From Pedosphaera sp. (GTDB lineage: Bacteria; Verrucomicrobiota; Verrucomicrobiia; Limisphaerales; SXQI01), in contig JANYDC010000125.1 in the NCBI GenBank assembly GCA_025359965.1, forward strand, positions 21,117 to 85,116: a stretch of 64,000 nt of DNA, in the 5' to 3' direction. Under the pieces are notes generated by a model that was given only the letters and a program-made list of their open reading frames with translations, was not told the DNA's origin and searched no databases. Numbering within the stretch: position 1 is the stretch's first letter; each line of letters starts with the position of its first letter. Below are positions 26,999-36,573 of this stretch, one piece after another. Both the position numbers and the translations under genes were made by a program.

Positions 26999-28168
26999 AT
27001 GATTAAACAAATTCAAGCAATAGTGGTTTTATCTTTGTTGGCATGCCTGACATTGACGGGTTGCGGCAAACATGAGGGCGCAGCACACGGTGGGCAGGCA
27101 GGCGGGCCTATTCCCACGGTTACAGTAATTAAAGTGAAACCCGGAGAAACGGTGGAGGAGGAGGAACTGACCGGGCGCGTAGAAGCGATCGAATCGGTCG
27201 AAATTCGGCCGCGAGTGAGCGGTTACCTCACGGAGATCCGCTTCCAATCCGGCCAACTCGTTAAGAAAGGCGATGTGCTTTTCGTGATTGACCAGCGTCC
27301 ATTCAAAGCGGCTTTGCAACGTGCGGAAGGTGAGGCGGATGCGGCAAAAGCACGGTTTGAATGGGCAGAGAGGGAAGCAAAACGTGGAGAAGGTTTGCTG
27401 GCATCAAGAGCCCTTTCACAGGAAGAATCCCAAACACGTGGAACTAAACTGAGCGAAAACCGTGCCGCACAAACGGTGGCTGAGGGAGCACTGACCACAG
27501 CACGCCTCAACATGGATTTCACGGAGGTGAAATCGCCCATTGACGGAAGGGTCAGCCGGGCGCTTGTCACGGTGGGGAACAATGTCAGCGGTGTCGACGG
27601 AGCCACGACGCTGCTGACAACGGTTGTCTCGATTGATCCTATTTATGTCTACGCGGATGTAAACGAAGCAGCCACACTCAAAATTCGCGGACTGCTGAAA
27701 TCGGGAAAGTTGGGGTCGAATGGCAAGGTCAAGGTAAACATGGCGCTTGCGGACGAGGAGGGCTTTCCGCATGAAGGGGAGATCGAATCGTGGGATAACC
27801 GGCTGGATCCTGGAACAGGCAGCATGGTATTGCGCACCATTTATTCCAACCCGGACGGCAGGCTGGTGCCTGGGTTATTCGCGCGTTTGCGCCTTCCCAG
27901 TGGGGAAAAGAAATCCGGCCTTTTCATTCCGGAGGGCTCTGTGGGCACGGATCTCAGCCAGAAATTTGTGTTGGTGGTGAATGCGACCAATGGGGTGGAT
28001 TACCGTCCCATCAAACTGGGAGGAGGGCTTTCCGGTTTGAGAGAAGTCAAGGAGGGGCTCACCGCTGAGGACCGAGTGGTGGTCAATTTGCTGATGGCGA
28101 AAGTGCGCCCTGGAATGACGGTTAAACCGGAGGAAGCAGCTGTTCCTGTTGCCGACGCCAAACATTAA
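26999..28168 (+). CDS. RND efflux periplasmic adaptor (membrane fusion protein), lipoprotein
   Basis: A 389-residue adaptor of the AcrA/MexA type that links an inner-membrane RND pump to the outer-membrane channel. The lipobox LTLTGC puts the lipidated Cys at residue 22. After the signal come IPTVTVIKVKPGETVEEEELTGRVEAIESVEIRPRVSGYL (strand and first lipoyl half), VKKGDVLFVIDQRPFKAAL (lipoyl), a helical hairpin about 105-150, ARLNMDFTEVKSPIDGRVSRALVTVGNNV (second lipoyl half), and the beta-barrel with NRLDPGTGSMVLRTIYSNPDGRLVPGLFARLRL. It is followed after 31 bp by the pump gene. A weak Shine-Dalgarno (TGAAG) precedes ATG 26999. Confidence 0.95.
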   Translation: MIKQIQAIVVLSLLACLTLTGCGKHEGAAHGGQAGGPIPTVTVIKVKPGETVEEEELTGRVEAIESVEIRPRVSGYLTEIRFQSGQLVKKGDVLFVIDQRPFKAALQRAEGEADAAKARFEWAEREAKRGEGLLASRALSQEESQTRGTKLSENRAAQTVAEGALTTARLNMDFTEVKSPIDGRVSRALVTVGNNVSGVDGATTLLTTVVSIDPIYVYADVNEAATLKIRGLLKSGKLGSNGKVKVNMALADEEGFPHEGEIESWDNRLDPGTGSMVLRTIYSNPDGRLVPGLFARLRLPSGEKKSGLFIPEGSVGTDLSQKFVLVVNATNGVDYRPIKLGGGLSGLREVKEGLTAEDRVVVNLLMAKVRPGMTVKPEEAAVPVADAKH

Positions 28169-28199
28169 GCAACCCTCGATTAATCAAGAGGGCAACCGT

Positions 28200-31100
28200 A
28201 TGAATTTTTCCCATTTCTTTATTCGACGTCCGATTTTCGCGGGAGTGCTGTCCATCCTGATCTTCCTATTGGGAATGATCGCGATGAACAAGCTGCCCAT
28301 CAGCGAATATCCCGAGGTGGTGCCGCCGCAGATTGTGGTGCGCGCGGTGTATCCGGGAGCGAACCCAAAAACGATCTCGGAGACCGTGGCGGTTCCGCTG
28401 GAATTGCAGATCAACGGCGTGGAGAACGCGCTGTATATCTCATCGCAATCGACCAGTGATGGCGTGATGACCTTAACGGTCACTTTCAAACTGGGTACGG
28501 ACATCGACAAAGCCCAGGTGCTGGTGCAGAACCGCGTTTCGCAGGCTTTGCCAAAGTTGCCGGAGGAAGTGCGGCGCCTGGGTGTCCTGACGATCAAATC
28601 CTCGCCGGATCTTACGATGGTGGTCCATTTAATTTCGAAGGATGGCAGATACGACGATATTTATGTGCGCAACTACGCAACCCTCCAGGTAAAAGATGTG
28701 CTGGCACGTATCAAAGGCGTGGGCCAAGTGTCTGTGTTTGGTTCGGGTGACTACGCCATGCGTGTTTGGTTGGACCCGCAAAAGGTGGCCGCAAAAAGCA
28801 TGACGGCCAAGGAGGTGGTGGATTCGATTCGTGAGCAGAATGTCCAAGTCGCTGCGGGCGCGGTGGGACAGCAGCCGGTGAGTGAGCCGGTGCCGTTCGA
28901 GTTGCAGATCAACACCAAGGGGCGGCTCGTCACAGAGGAAGAGTTCGAGGGGATTGTGCTCAAGACCGGACCCAACGGGGAGAAGGTGCTGTTGAAGGAT
29001 GTTGCCCGAATTGAGCTGGGCGCCGGGGAGTATGCGCTGCGTTCGCTGCTGAACAACAAGTCAGCGGTGGCGTTGCCCATCTTCCAGCAGCCGGGCAGCA
29101 ATGCGCTGGAGCTCTCGGCCAACGTGCGCAAGACTATGGCGGAGCTTAAGGGCAGTTTCCCCGACGGGCTGGATTACAATATTGTTTATGACCCCACGGT
29201 GTTCGTGCGCAAATCCATCGACGCCGTGGTTCACACGCTGTTTGAAGCCGTGCTATTGGTCGTGCTGGTGGTGATTCTCTTCCTTCAGACATGGAGGGCT
29301 TCCATTATCCCGCTGGCGGCGGTGCCAGTATCTCTGGTGGGAACCTTCGCGGTCATGAGTGCGCTGGGATTTTCAATCAACGCGCTTTCACTCTTCGGTC
29401 TAGTGCTGGCCATCGGCATTGTGGTTGATGACGCCATCGTGGTGGTTGAGAATGTGGAGCGTAATATTCGCCTCGGTAGATCGGCGGTGGAAGCAACGGA
29501 ACAGGCCATGCGCGAAGTGACAGGCCCCATTGTGGCGACGGCTTTGGTGCTGTGTGCAGTGTTTGTGCCGACCGCATTCATTAGTGGATTAACCGGCCAG
29601 TTCTACAAGCAGTTCGCAATTACGATCGCCATTTCGACGGTAATTTCAGCCTTCAATTCACTGACGCTTTCGCCGGCGCTTTGTGCGCTTCTGCTAAAAG
29701 ACCATCATGCGCCCAAGGATCGTCTGACACGCATCATGGATGGCGGTTTGGGTTGGATTTTCCGGCCATTCAACCGCTTCTTCGAGTGGGCCTCGGCTCG
29801 TTATGCTCACGGAGTGGCGCGAGTGATCCGGGCCAGTGTGGTGGCTCTCATCGTTTATTTGGGGCTGGTGGTGCTTACGGGCTGGAGCTTCCAAAAGGTT
29901 CCTGTGGGTTTCGTGCCTGTGCAGGACAAGCAGTACCTGATCGCTTTTGCGCAGCTGCCCGACGCGGCTTCGCTCGACCGTAGCGATGCGGTCATTCGCA
30001 AGATGTCGGACATGGCCAAGTCGGTCCCGGGTGTGGCCAATTCCATTGCGTTCCCGGGCTTGAGCATCAATGGCTTTAGCGTGAGCCCGAACAGCGGGAT
30101 TGTGTTTGTTGGATTGGACGATTTTGAGAATCGGACAACGCCGGACAAATCAGGCCTTGCTATTGCGGCCAAGTTGAACGGGATGTTTTCCCAGATTCAA
30201 GAAGCCCTTGTTTTGGTGGTGCCGCCGCCGCCGGTGAATGGTCTGGGAACGAGCGGAGGATTCCGTATGCAGGTTGAGGATCGCTCGGGAGTTGGTTATG
30301 AGCAGCTGTACGCATACACCCAGCAAATCATCGGCCGGGCCTACGCCACAAATGCTCTTTCGACGGTTTATTCGACCTTCCAAGTGAGCGTGCCACAGCT
30401 GGATGCGGATGTGGATAGGGTCAAGGCCAAGATTCAAGGTGTCTCGCTAACGGAATTGTTCGACACGATGCAGATTTATCTGGGCTCACTTTATGTCAAT
30501 GACTTCAACCGTTTCGGGCGCACTTATCAGGTGATTGCGCAGGCGGAAGCATCTCATAGGGACCGAATGGAGAAAGTCAAACAACTCAAAGTGCGCAACA
30601 GCAAAGGGCAAATGGTGCCGATTGGCTCGCTGGTGAGGGTTGAAGAGGGGCACGGACCCGATCGCGTTATGCGCTACAACGGTTACCCCACAGCGGAGAT
30701 CAATGGAAACCCCGGGCCCGGATTTAGCTCGGGTCAGGCGGAGTCAGCCATTGAGGATATCGCCGCACAGGTATTGCCCAAGGGAATGACTTACGAGTGG
30801 ACCGACCTGACCTACCAGCAGCGTTCCGCCGGCAACACAGCGATCTATATCTATCCGCTCTGTTTGCTGCTGGTGTTTCTGGTGCTGGCAGCTCAGTACG
30901 AAAGCCTGAGCCTGCCGCTGGCGATTATCCTGATCGTTCCCATGTGCCTGTTGAGTGCCCTGACAGGTTTGCTGATCAAAGGTGCTGAGAATAATGTATT
31001 CACCCAAATCGGTTTGATTGTGCTGGTGGGACTGGCCTGTAAAAACGCGATTTTGATCGTTGAGTTTGCCAAGGCCAAGCACGACGAGGGGATGAGCACG

Positions 31101-32810
31101 GTTGATTCGGCCCTGGAGGCCTGCCGTCTTCGTTTGAGGCCGATTCTGATGACAAGTATCGCGTTCATCGCGGGCGTCTATCCACTGGTGGCGTCCCACG
31201 GTGCCGGAGCAGAAATGCGTCAGGCGATGGGTGTGGCAGTGTTTTCCGGCATGATCGGCGTGACCGTGTTCGGCTTGTTTCTCACGCCGGTGTTTTTCGT
31301 GGTAATCATGAATGTGGCCGCCTACTTCAAGCGTAAACCAGCCGTATCGACTAACCTCAAGACTGGCGGCGGACATGCGCCCGTCGCGGGAGCCGCTGTC
31401 GGCCTAATGTTGCTGGTGGGTTCGGTGACTGCGATGGCCGGACCGCTCACTGTTGGGCCTGACTATAAAAAACCAGTGATCGAAACCGCGCCCGTCTTTA
31501 GGGATGCCGCAACCAACGAGTGGAAGGTGGCGCAACCATCCGATGAGCAGTCGCGCGGACAATGGTGGCTGGCTTTCAACGATCCGGTTCTCAACGAACT
31601 GGCCCAGGCAGCGACCACCAATGGGTTTACCTTGCGGGCGGCGCTGGCCCGTGTGGAGCAGGCTCGCGCCAGCGCACGAATTACTCGCGGAAGTTTTTAT
31701 CCCAATCTGAGTTTTGATCCGAGCTTTTCACGCGATAAATATTCACCGAATCAGATCCCAAACTTCGGTTCGGTGACGGCAAACACGTGGAAAATGCCCT
31801 TGGATCTCAGCTACGAAATTGACTTGTGGGGGCGGGTGCGACGCGCTTCGGAATCGGCTCGGAGCGAGGCGGAATCCAGTCTGGCCAATTTCTATGCCGC
31901 TCAACTGTCGATCCAGGCCGAGGTGGCTCAAAATTATTTCACGCTGCGCAGTACGGACAACCAACGTGAGATCGTGGAGGAAACCAGGAAGGGACGCGCG
32001 GAGGCCTATGAAATCATCAAAGCCCGCGTGGATGCAGGTTCCGCGACTGATCTGGATTTGGCGCGCGCCGAAACCGAATTGGCGACCGTTGAGTCGGAAT
32101 ACGCCAGCTTGGAACGGTCTCGGGCATCGCTTGAGGCTTCGTTGGCAGTGCTGACCGGCCGTGATCCTTTGACTTTCCGAATTGCTGACACGGGACATTA
32201 CGGCCCGCCCGTGCCCGTGATCCCGGCGGGATTGCCGGTGGCTTTGCTGGAACGCCGCCCGGATATCGCGGCGGCAGAGCGGAAGATGGCTTCGGCCAAT
32301 GCTCAAATTGGCGTGGCAAAGGGAGCGTTTTTCCCGGTGTTTCGCCTGACTGGCAGTGGAGGATTCATCAGTGCCGATTTTGACCAACTGTTCAAGTGGG
32401 ACAGTCGTGTCTGGTCCATCGGACCGAGTTTGTCCCTTCCCATCTTCGCGGGCGGACGCAATAAAGCCGGTTTGGCCCGGGCGAAACAGATCCATGATGA
32501 AGCAAGCTACAACTACCGGCAACAGGTGTTGGTGGCGCTTAGTGAGGTGCAAGAGACCCTGACCGGGCTGAAGTATTTTATGGCCCAGGTTGAGGCGTCA
32601 GACCGCGCTGCACAGTCTGCTCTTAAAGCCTCAGCTATCGCGCGCTTGCGTTATGATGGCGGGATCTCCAGCTATCTCGAAGTGGTGGACGCCGAGCGAT
32701 CCGCTTTGCAAATTCGGCGCGAGGCTGCCCGCTCGCATGGGCAGCAGCGCATTGCCACAGTCCAACTCATCAAAGCCTTGGGTGGAAGTTGGGACGATAC
32801 CATCAAATAA
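28200..32810 (+). CDS. RND efflux pump fused to an outer-membrane channel (AcrB-type plus NodT/OprM-type)
   Basis: A 1536-residue single open frame. Residues 1-1045 are a complete HAE1-type pump: MNFSHFFIRRPIFAGVLSILIFLLG start, VDDAIVVVENVERN with the proton-relay Asp pair in TM4, two large periplasmic loops, and PVFFVVIMNVAAYF as the last helix. A linker (about 1046-1062) leads to a hydrophobic stretch, VAGAAVGLMLLVGSVTAMAG, which looks like a signal peptide. From about 1080 an OMF domain begins PLTVGPDYKKP and contains two TolC-like repeats (EIDLWGRVRRASESARSEAES, ARVDAGSATDLDLARAETELA, LERRPDIAAAERKMASANAQIGVAKGAFFP). The usual lipobox Cys before VGPDYKKP is absent. AAGAGGG precedes ATG 28200; an upstream TTG is in frame but less likely. 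Confidence 0.95.
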   Translation: MNFSHFFIRRPIFAGVLSILIFLLGMIAMNKLPISEYPEVVPPQIVVRAVYPGANPKTISETVAVPLELQINGVENALYISSQSTSDGVMTLTVTFKLGTDIDKAQVLVQNRVSQALPKLPEEVRRLGVLTIKSSPDLTMVVHLISKDGRYDDIYVRNYATLQVKDVLARIKGVGQVSVFGSGDYAMRVWLDPQKVAAKSMTAKEVVDSIREQNVQVAAGAVGQQPVSEPVPFELQINTKGRLVTEEEFEGIVLKTGPNGEKVLLKDVARIELGAGEYALRSLLNNKSAVALPIFQQPGSNALELSANVRKTMAELKGSFPDGLDYNIVYDPTVFVRKSIDAVVHTLFEAVLLVVLVVILFLQTWRASIIPLAAVPVSLVGTFAVMSALGFSINALSLFGLVLAIGIVVDDAIVVVENVERNIRLGRSAVEATEQAMREVTGPIVATALVLCAVFVPTAFISGLTGQFYKQFAITIAISTVISAFNSLTLSPALCALLLKDHHAPKDRLTRIMDGGLGWIFRPFNRFFEWASARYAHGVARVIRASVVALIVYLGLVVLTGWSFQKVPVGFVPVQDKQYLIAFAQLPDAASLDRSDAVIRKMSDMAKSVPGVANSIAFPGLSINGFSVSPNSGIVFVGLDDFENRTTPDKSGLAIAAKLNGMFSQIQEALVLVVPPPPVNGLGTSGGFRMQVEDRSGVGYEQLYAYTQQIIGRAYATNALSTVYSTFQVSVPQLDADVDRVKAKIQGVSLTELFDTMQIYLGSLYVNDFNRFGRTYQVIAQAEASHRDRMEKVKQLKVRNSKGQMVPIGSLVRVEEGHGPDRVMRYNGYPTAEINGNPGPGFSSGQAESAIEDIAAQVLPKGMTYEWTDLTYQQRSAGNTAIYIYPLCLLLVFLVLAAQYESLSLPLAIILIVPMCLLSALTGLLIKGAENNVFTQIGLIVLVGLACKNAILIVEFAKAKHDEGMSTVDSALEACRLRLRPILMTSIAFIAGVYPLVASHGAGAEMRQAMGVAVFSGMIGVTVFGLFLTPVFFVVIMNVAAYFKRKPAVSTNLKTGGGHAPVAGAAVGLMLLVGSVTAMAGPLTVGPDYKKPVIETAPVFRDAATNEWKVAQPSDEQSRGQWWLAFNDPVLNELAQAATTNGFTLRAALARVEQARASARITRGSFYPNLSFDPSFSRDKYSPNQIPNFGSVTANTWKMPLDLSYEIDLWGRVRRASESARSEAESSLANFYAAQLSIQAEVAQNYFTLRSTDNQREIVEETRKGRAEAYEIIKARVDAGSATDLDLARAETELATVESEYASLERSRASLEASLAVLTGRDPLTFRIADTGHYGPPVPVIPAGLPVALLERRPDIAAAERKMASANAQIGVAKGAFFPVFRLTGSGGFISADFDQLFKWDSRVWSIGPSLSLPIFAGGRNKAGLARAKQIHDEASYNYRQQVLVALSEVQETLTGLKYFMAQVEASDRAAQSALKASAIARLRYDGGISSYLEVVDAERSALQIRREAARSHGQQRIATVQLIKALGGSWDDTIK

Positions 32811-32882
32811 TAAACGGTTGCCCCCATCTTATTGTTGGAGAAGAACTTGACGTAACGGAGCCATTCCACGATTGATAGGATT

Positions 32883-33461
32883 GTGAAATGGGCTTTAGGG
32901 ACAATATTCTCGCCGGGCACCACTTGGCTGCGGATTGCCGAGATGGCGCCTTCGGTTTGGTTTGCCGCCTTGGTCGATTGGCTTCCATGGCTGCTGCTCG
33001 GATTGGGTACCGAGTATTACGGTCTCACGCACTGGGGCGGATCGCTTTCCGAGATTCAGGCATTTCAGACGTATAGCGCTGATCAAGCTTTGCGATATGT
33101 GGGCATTTACGGCGGATTGTTTGTGCTTGTGTTACTGGTCAGCTCGCTCTGGTTAAAATCCGTTGCCGAAAGTTTCGGTACCCGAGTGACGTTCAGCCAA
33201 ACGCTATTGATGCTGGGTTATGGCACGATCCCAATTTCTCTGAGCCGATTCGCCGATGCCTTACCTCAGTTGCCCACCTGGGCGTGTTGGGGCGCGGGCA
33301 TGGTGCTGGTGGCGCGCGGGCTGTACCACGGCGTGGCTCTTCTTCTTAAGCCGGAACAAACCAAAGGTTTCGGCATCTACCTGTTCTCGATGGTCGTGGT
33401 GGGCTGTCTGAGTGGCATTGCACATCTCCTCAGCATCATCGTTCTGCGAGGCAGGATCTGA
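32883..33461 (+). CDS. YIP1-like membrane protein
   Basis: A 192-residue integral membrane protein with about five hydrophobic segments and the layout of YIP1-family proteins: an N-terminal FSPGTTWLRIAE box, then VWFAALVDWLPWLLLGLG, GLFVLVLLVSSLWLKSVAESFG (the typical helix followed by a soluble turn), TFSQTLLMLGYGTIPISLSR, and two final helices. Function of bacterial members is not established. Start is GTG at 32883 with AGGA close upstream. It lies 72 bp after the efflux fusion gene and might be an operon tail, but no functional link is visible. Confidence 0.6.
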   Translation: MKWALGTIFSPGTTWLRIAEMAPSVWFAALVDWLPWLLLGLGTEYYGLTHWGGSLSEIQAFQTYSADQALRYVGIYGGLFVLVLLVSSLWLKSVAESFGTRVTFSQTLLMLGYGTIPISLSRFADALPQLPTWACWGAGMVLVARGLYHGVALLLKPEQTKGFGIYLFSMVVVGCLSGIAHLLSIIVLRGRI

Positions 33462-33474
33462 ATAATGAGTCGTG

Positions 33475-33831
33475 CTAGCGAAGCACCGGGACGAAGGCAT
33501 TGGTCCGGACGGGAGCTGTTTCAAAGTAAAAAACCGTTTCACCCGTGCGGGAAAGGCCCAGCTTGCTGCGGGCCATGCGTTCAATGGTGCGCGGGTCATT
33601 CTTGAGATCGTTGACGTATTTCTCGCGTTCACGCACGGAATCCTCAAGTTTCTGAACCTCCAGTTTGAGGCGGTAGTTGTCCTCGCGCAGCCGCTGATTT
33701 TGCTGGCGGAGAGGCACGTACCAGTAGCCCACTCCAACCACTAAAGCCACGACAATACCCCCGATGATTAACCGGGTAAGCTGCTGCCAAATGCCGAGGT
33801 TTACTTTCATCGATTCAGACAGGGCGGGCAT
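33475..33831 (-). CDS. FtsB/DivIC-like septum formation initiator protein
   Basis: A small bitopic protein of 118 residues. One membrane segment (LTRLIIGGIVVALVVGVGYWYV, about 18-39) is followed by a coiled coil (QQNQRLREDNYRLKLEVQKLEDSVREREKYVNDL) and the RTIERMARSKLGLSRTGETVFYF motif typical of FtsB/DivIC, which bridge FtsL and FtsQ at the division site. An alternative start (MKVNLG) is at 33810. It is convergent with the YIP1-like gene and downstream of a glycosidase on the same strand, without the usual eno neighbour, so the exact role rests on motif and topology alone. Confidence 0.85.
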   Translation of the reverse strand: MPALSESMKVNLGIWQQLTRLIIGGIVVALVVGVGYWYVPLRQQNQRLREDNYRLKLEVQKLEDSVREREKYVNDLKNDPRTIERMARSKLGLSRTGETVFYFETAPVRTNAFVPVLR

Positions 33832-33925
33832 CGTCCAGAAATCGGGCTATGGGCATGTTTTCTGGCCAACGCATGTTGATGAACTTAAACAAACCACCCT
33901 CGCCGCGCAATTCTCCCTTTAGAAA

Positions 33926-36466
33926 TCACTTTGGCTGATAGGGAAAAGACTTTGCAAAGAACTCGGCGTCCATGGCCTCCGCCCACAACCTGGCCGCTTG
34001 CTCCAAGCCGCTTAGGCTTAGGTGAACATGGTCATACCGGTCCTCCGGAGCCAACCGATCGTAGTCAGGACCTGCGAAGCAATTGCGCACCTCGCGAATC
34101 ATCCGCTCCTGCGCCTGCCGGAAAACGGCGCGTGGCATCAGGTAGGGCGTTTGACGGTTGACCACCACGGCCAGTTGCGGGTAACTCAAATCCTTACGGG
34201 CTTGGTCAACCCAAGCGAGATAGTTGTTGAAAACGATGCTGGTCTCCGGCTCATTCGAATCATTCTGTCCTTGATCAGCAAGAACGGCACGCACTCCGGT
34301 GACGGAGACGTATCGCTGCCAAGTGTTGCGCACATTGATATACGGCATGCGAAGAGGAGATTTCACGAAGGAGTGCTCAAAGGCTTCGCCGCGTGCGGAT
34401 TTGGCCCAATGCTCAAGACTGGTGCCGCCGAAGCCGGCATTGAAAATCATGACTGGCACATTTTCTTTTCTCGCCACGAGTTCGCCAAAGCGCGCCCAGA
34501 AATACGTTCCATGACCGAAGGGCGCGGGCTGGACTTTGCTGGCAAATGGCACGCCCACCAGTTCGGGTAGATATTTCGTGTCCGCAGTTCGTTCGTAATC
34601 GCGTTGGGTCTCGGGATGATCCAAATCCAAAGCCACAGTATTGACGCGGTCATCAGTGCTGCCAGGCAGGTTGATGTCCCCGCCTTGCGCCACGGAATGG
34701 CCAACCACCACGAACACCTCGCCCACTCCCACGCGTTCAAGCCTGGCGTGAGCGGGTTCGCTCGTTATCTGCTTAATACGCAATTCCATTCGATACCAAC
34801 CTGCTGGTGCGTCCAATCGTCCACTGAAGCTGCCGTCATCTCTTACGACAGCAACCTTTCTCCACTCATTGGTCAGCACGGGATGGCCTAAGGAGACCAG
34901 AAAGGCTTCCACGGTGGAACCAATCAGCGAAGATTTGCCTGCGATGGGGATGGAAGCTCTGCCCGAGTGGTCACGCTGGAAAACCAACCGATTTGCGGGG
35001 GATGTAATCTTAAGCCTGCTTTCGTCCGGCGCATGGGCTGGGCGAAGTTGGAGCAGAGCCACGCTCGGCTTGGCGAGTCGGAGCGAAAAGCTCGGCCTTT
35101 GTTCCTGCACCGTTTCCATTCGCGCGACATCCAAGTCGTGCTCTGCGTCCAGAATACGAATCTCGGCAAATGTGTCTGTTTTCCAAGGCAGGTGGCTGAG
35201 ATCAACACGAAGATCCGCATGTTCCTCGGCAAAATTGCTAATAAGCACGGTGGCCTGCGAGTCCTCTCCATTTAGTCCAGCTGCAATGGCGAGCTTTCCG
35301 GGCACACTTCCTTTGGCTTCAGCACGCTTTGGTGTGGCAACGAGTTCGCGAAAGGACCGCACCGCGAAATAGTTCTTTTGCGGCACACCGAATTCGTTGA
35401 ACAGACCGAATGCGCCTGCCTCACCGTGAAATAGATTGGCCACATCGATCGGAGCATCCTGCAACTCAATCAGCGCACTCACTATAAATGATGCACCCGG
35501 CGCGCCTGCCATGTCCTCGTAGTACTGTTGACGGGCTGGCGCCGGACTGTTGCGCGCCAGGGGCGCCCATGAATTGCCGGGTAAATAGTTCCATTCGTTA
35601 AGATGGCTCTCGGTTTTTGTGAAGGCGTTTTCATCCAACAATTGACGAATGGCTTTTGCGCGCAGGACCAATTCATGAGGATTGGCAGTGTAGCAGTGCC
35701 AGGAGAAGAAATCCAAAGGCACAGGATTCGTACGACAGAGATTGAGGAAATCTACCACGAAATCGGTGGGTTTGAATACGCCTGCTACGAACCGGCCGCT
35801 TGCGCCCACGGCAGGGCCACCGACTTTCACATTAGGGAAAGTATGTTTGATCGCCGTCGCCGCCACGCGGTACAGGCGGAGATAGTCTTCGTCGTTGCCG
35901 CTCCACATCGCGGGCCTGTTTTCGGGTTCATTCCAAATCTCCCAATATTGAATGTCATGATGAAACCCTTTGGCCCAACCCTCATTGTAGTGCCGGATGA
36001 TGCCGAGACAGATATTCGCCCACTGGTTGTAGTCTGCCGGAGGGTGCGCGAAGCGTTTCACACTGGTGTGCTCGATGCTCTCGCCGAGTCGATAGACAAT
36101 ACCTGCTCCTGTGGCGCGAACGGCTGTAATGTATTCGTCAGTCAGCCGAAAATCGAAGCTCTCTGCTAGGCTTGGATCGGCTTTGAAATCAGGGAAGACC
36201 GCGTGGATATCCACCACATAAGGATTTGGAAAATAACAATCATGCAAACGCGTGAGTGGAATACCCAGTGCCTGATGTTCCGCCGTAAGATCCAGTAGCC
36301 CTCCCGGTCCAAGAGGTCCTTTGTTCACCCCGTGCAGCGCCCGGATCAATCCGTTGGTTTTTGCGAAATCAATTTGCAAGGCCAATGGTTCGGCAGCAAG
36401 AGAAAGCAGCGTCACTCCAAAGAGCAAACCAAGACAACCCAACCACCTTGAAGAAAATATGCTCAT
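33926..36466 (-). CDS. Exported GH39-like glycosidase fused to SGNH/sialate-O-acetylesterase-like domain
   Basis: An 846-residue bifunctional-looking enzyme. Signal peptide MSIFSSRWLGCLGLLFGVTLLSLAAE. A (beta/alpha)8 domain spans about 30-380, with the acid/base Glu in WEIWNEPE (Glu180) and the candidate nucleophile in ESHLNEWNY (Glu291), a spacing typical of clan GH-A families such as GH39. A beta-sandwich linker lies at about 385-575. The C-terminal domain is SGNH-like: VVVGHSVAQGG with Ser591, DQGQND around 731-736, and YDHVHLS with Asp812 and His815, resembling sialate/carbohydrate O-acetylesterases. A longer in-frame start at 36556 would disrupt the signal. The pair could deacetylate and cleave the same glycan. 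Confidence 0.82.
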   Translation of the reverse strand: MSIFSSRWLGCLGLLFGVTLLSLAAEPLALQIDFAKTNGLIRALHGVNKGPLGPGGLLDLTAEHQALGIPLTRLHDCYFPNPYVVDIHAVFPDFKADPSLAESFDFRLTDEYITAVRATGAGIVYRLGESIEHTSVKRFAHPPADYNQWANICLGIIRHYNEGWAKGFHHDIQYWEIWNEPENRPAMWSGNDEDYLRLYRVAATAIKHTFPNVKVGGPAVGASGRFVAGVFKPTDFVVDFLNLCRTNPVPLDFFSWHCYTANPHELVLRAKAIRQLLDENAFTKTESHLNEWNYLPGNSWAPLARNSPAPARQQYYEDMAGAPGASFIVSALIELQDAPIDVANLFHGEAGAFGLFNEFGVPQKNYFAVRSFRELVATPKRAEAKGSVPGKLAIAAGLNGEDSQATVLISNFAEEHADLRVDLSHLPWKTDTFAEIRILDAEHDLDVARMETVQEQRPSFSLRLAKPSVALLQLRPAHAPDESRLKITSPANRLVFQRDHSGRASIPIAGKSSLIGSTVEAFLVSLGHPVLTNEWRKVAVVRDDGSFSGRLDAPAGWYRMELRIKQITSEPAHARLERVGVGEVFVVVGHSVAQGGDINLPGSTDDRVNTVALDLDHPETQRDYERTADTKYLPELVGVPFASKVQPAPFGHGTYFWARFGELVARKENVPVMIFNAGFGGTSLEHWAKSARGEAFEHSFVKSPLRMPYINVRNTWQRYVSVTGVRAVLADQGQNDSNEPETSIVFNNYLAWVDQARKDLSYPQLAVVVNRQTPYLMPRAVFRQAQERMIREVRNCFAGPDYDRLAPEDRYDHVHLSLSGLEQAARLWAEAMDAEFFAKSFPYQPK

Positions 36467-36573
36467 TCGGATGCTCCCATGTTGCTGAATTGTATCGTCA
36501 GCGACAAGAAATGACCCGGAAAAATGAAGCTTTTTTGCTTCTCCGAGACTCGCCAAACCTCTCCTAGTAGGGT

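Noticed and set aside
31743..32552. 269-residue minus-strand open frame
   Set aside because: Antisense to the channel part of the efflux fusion; no domain.
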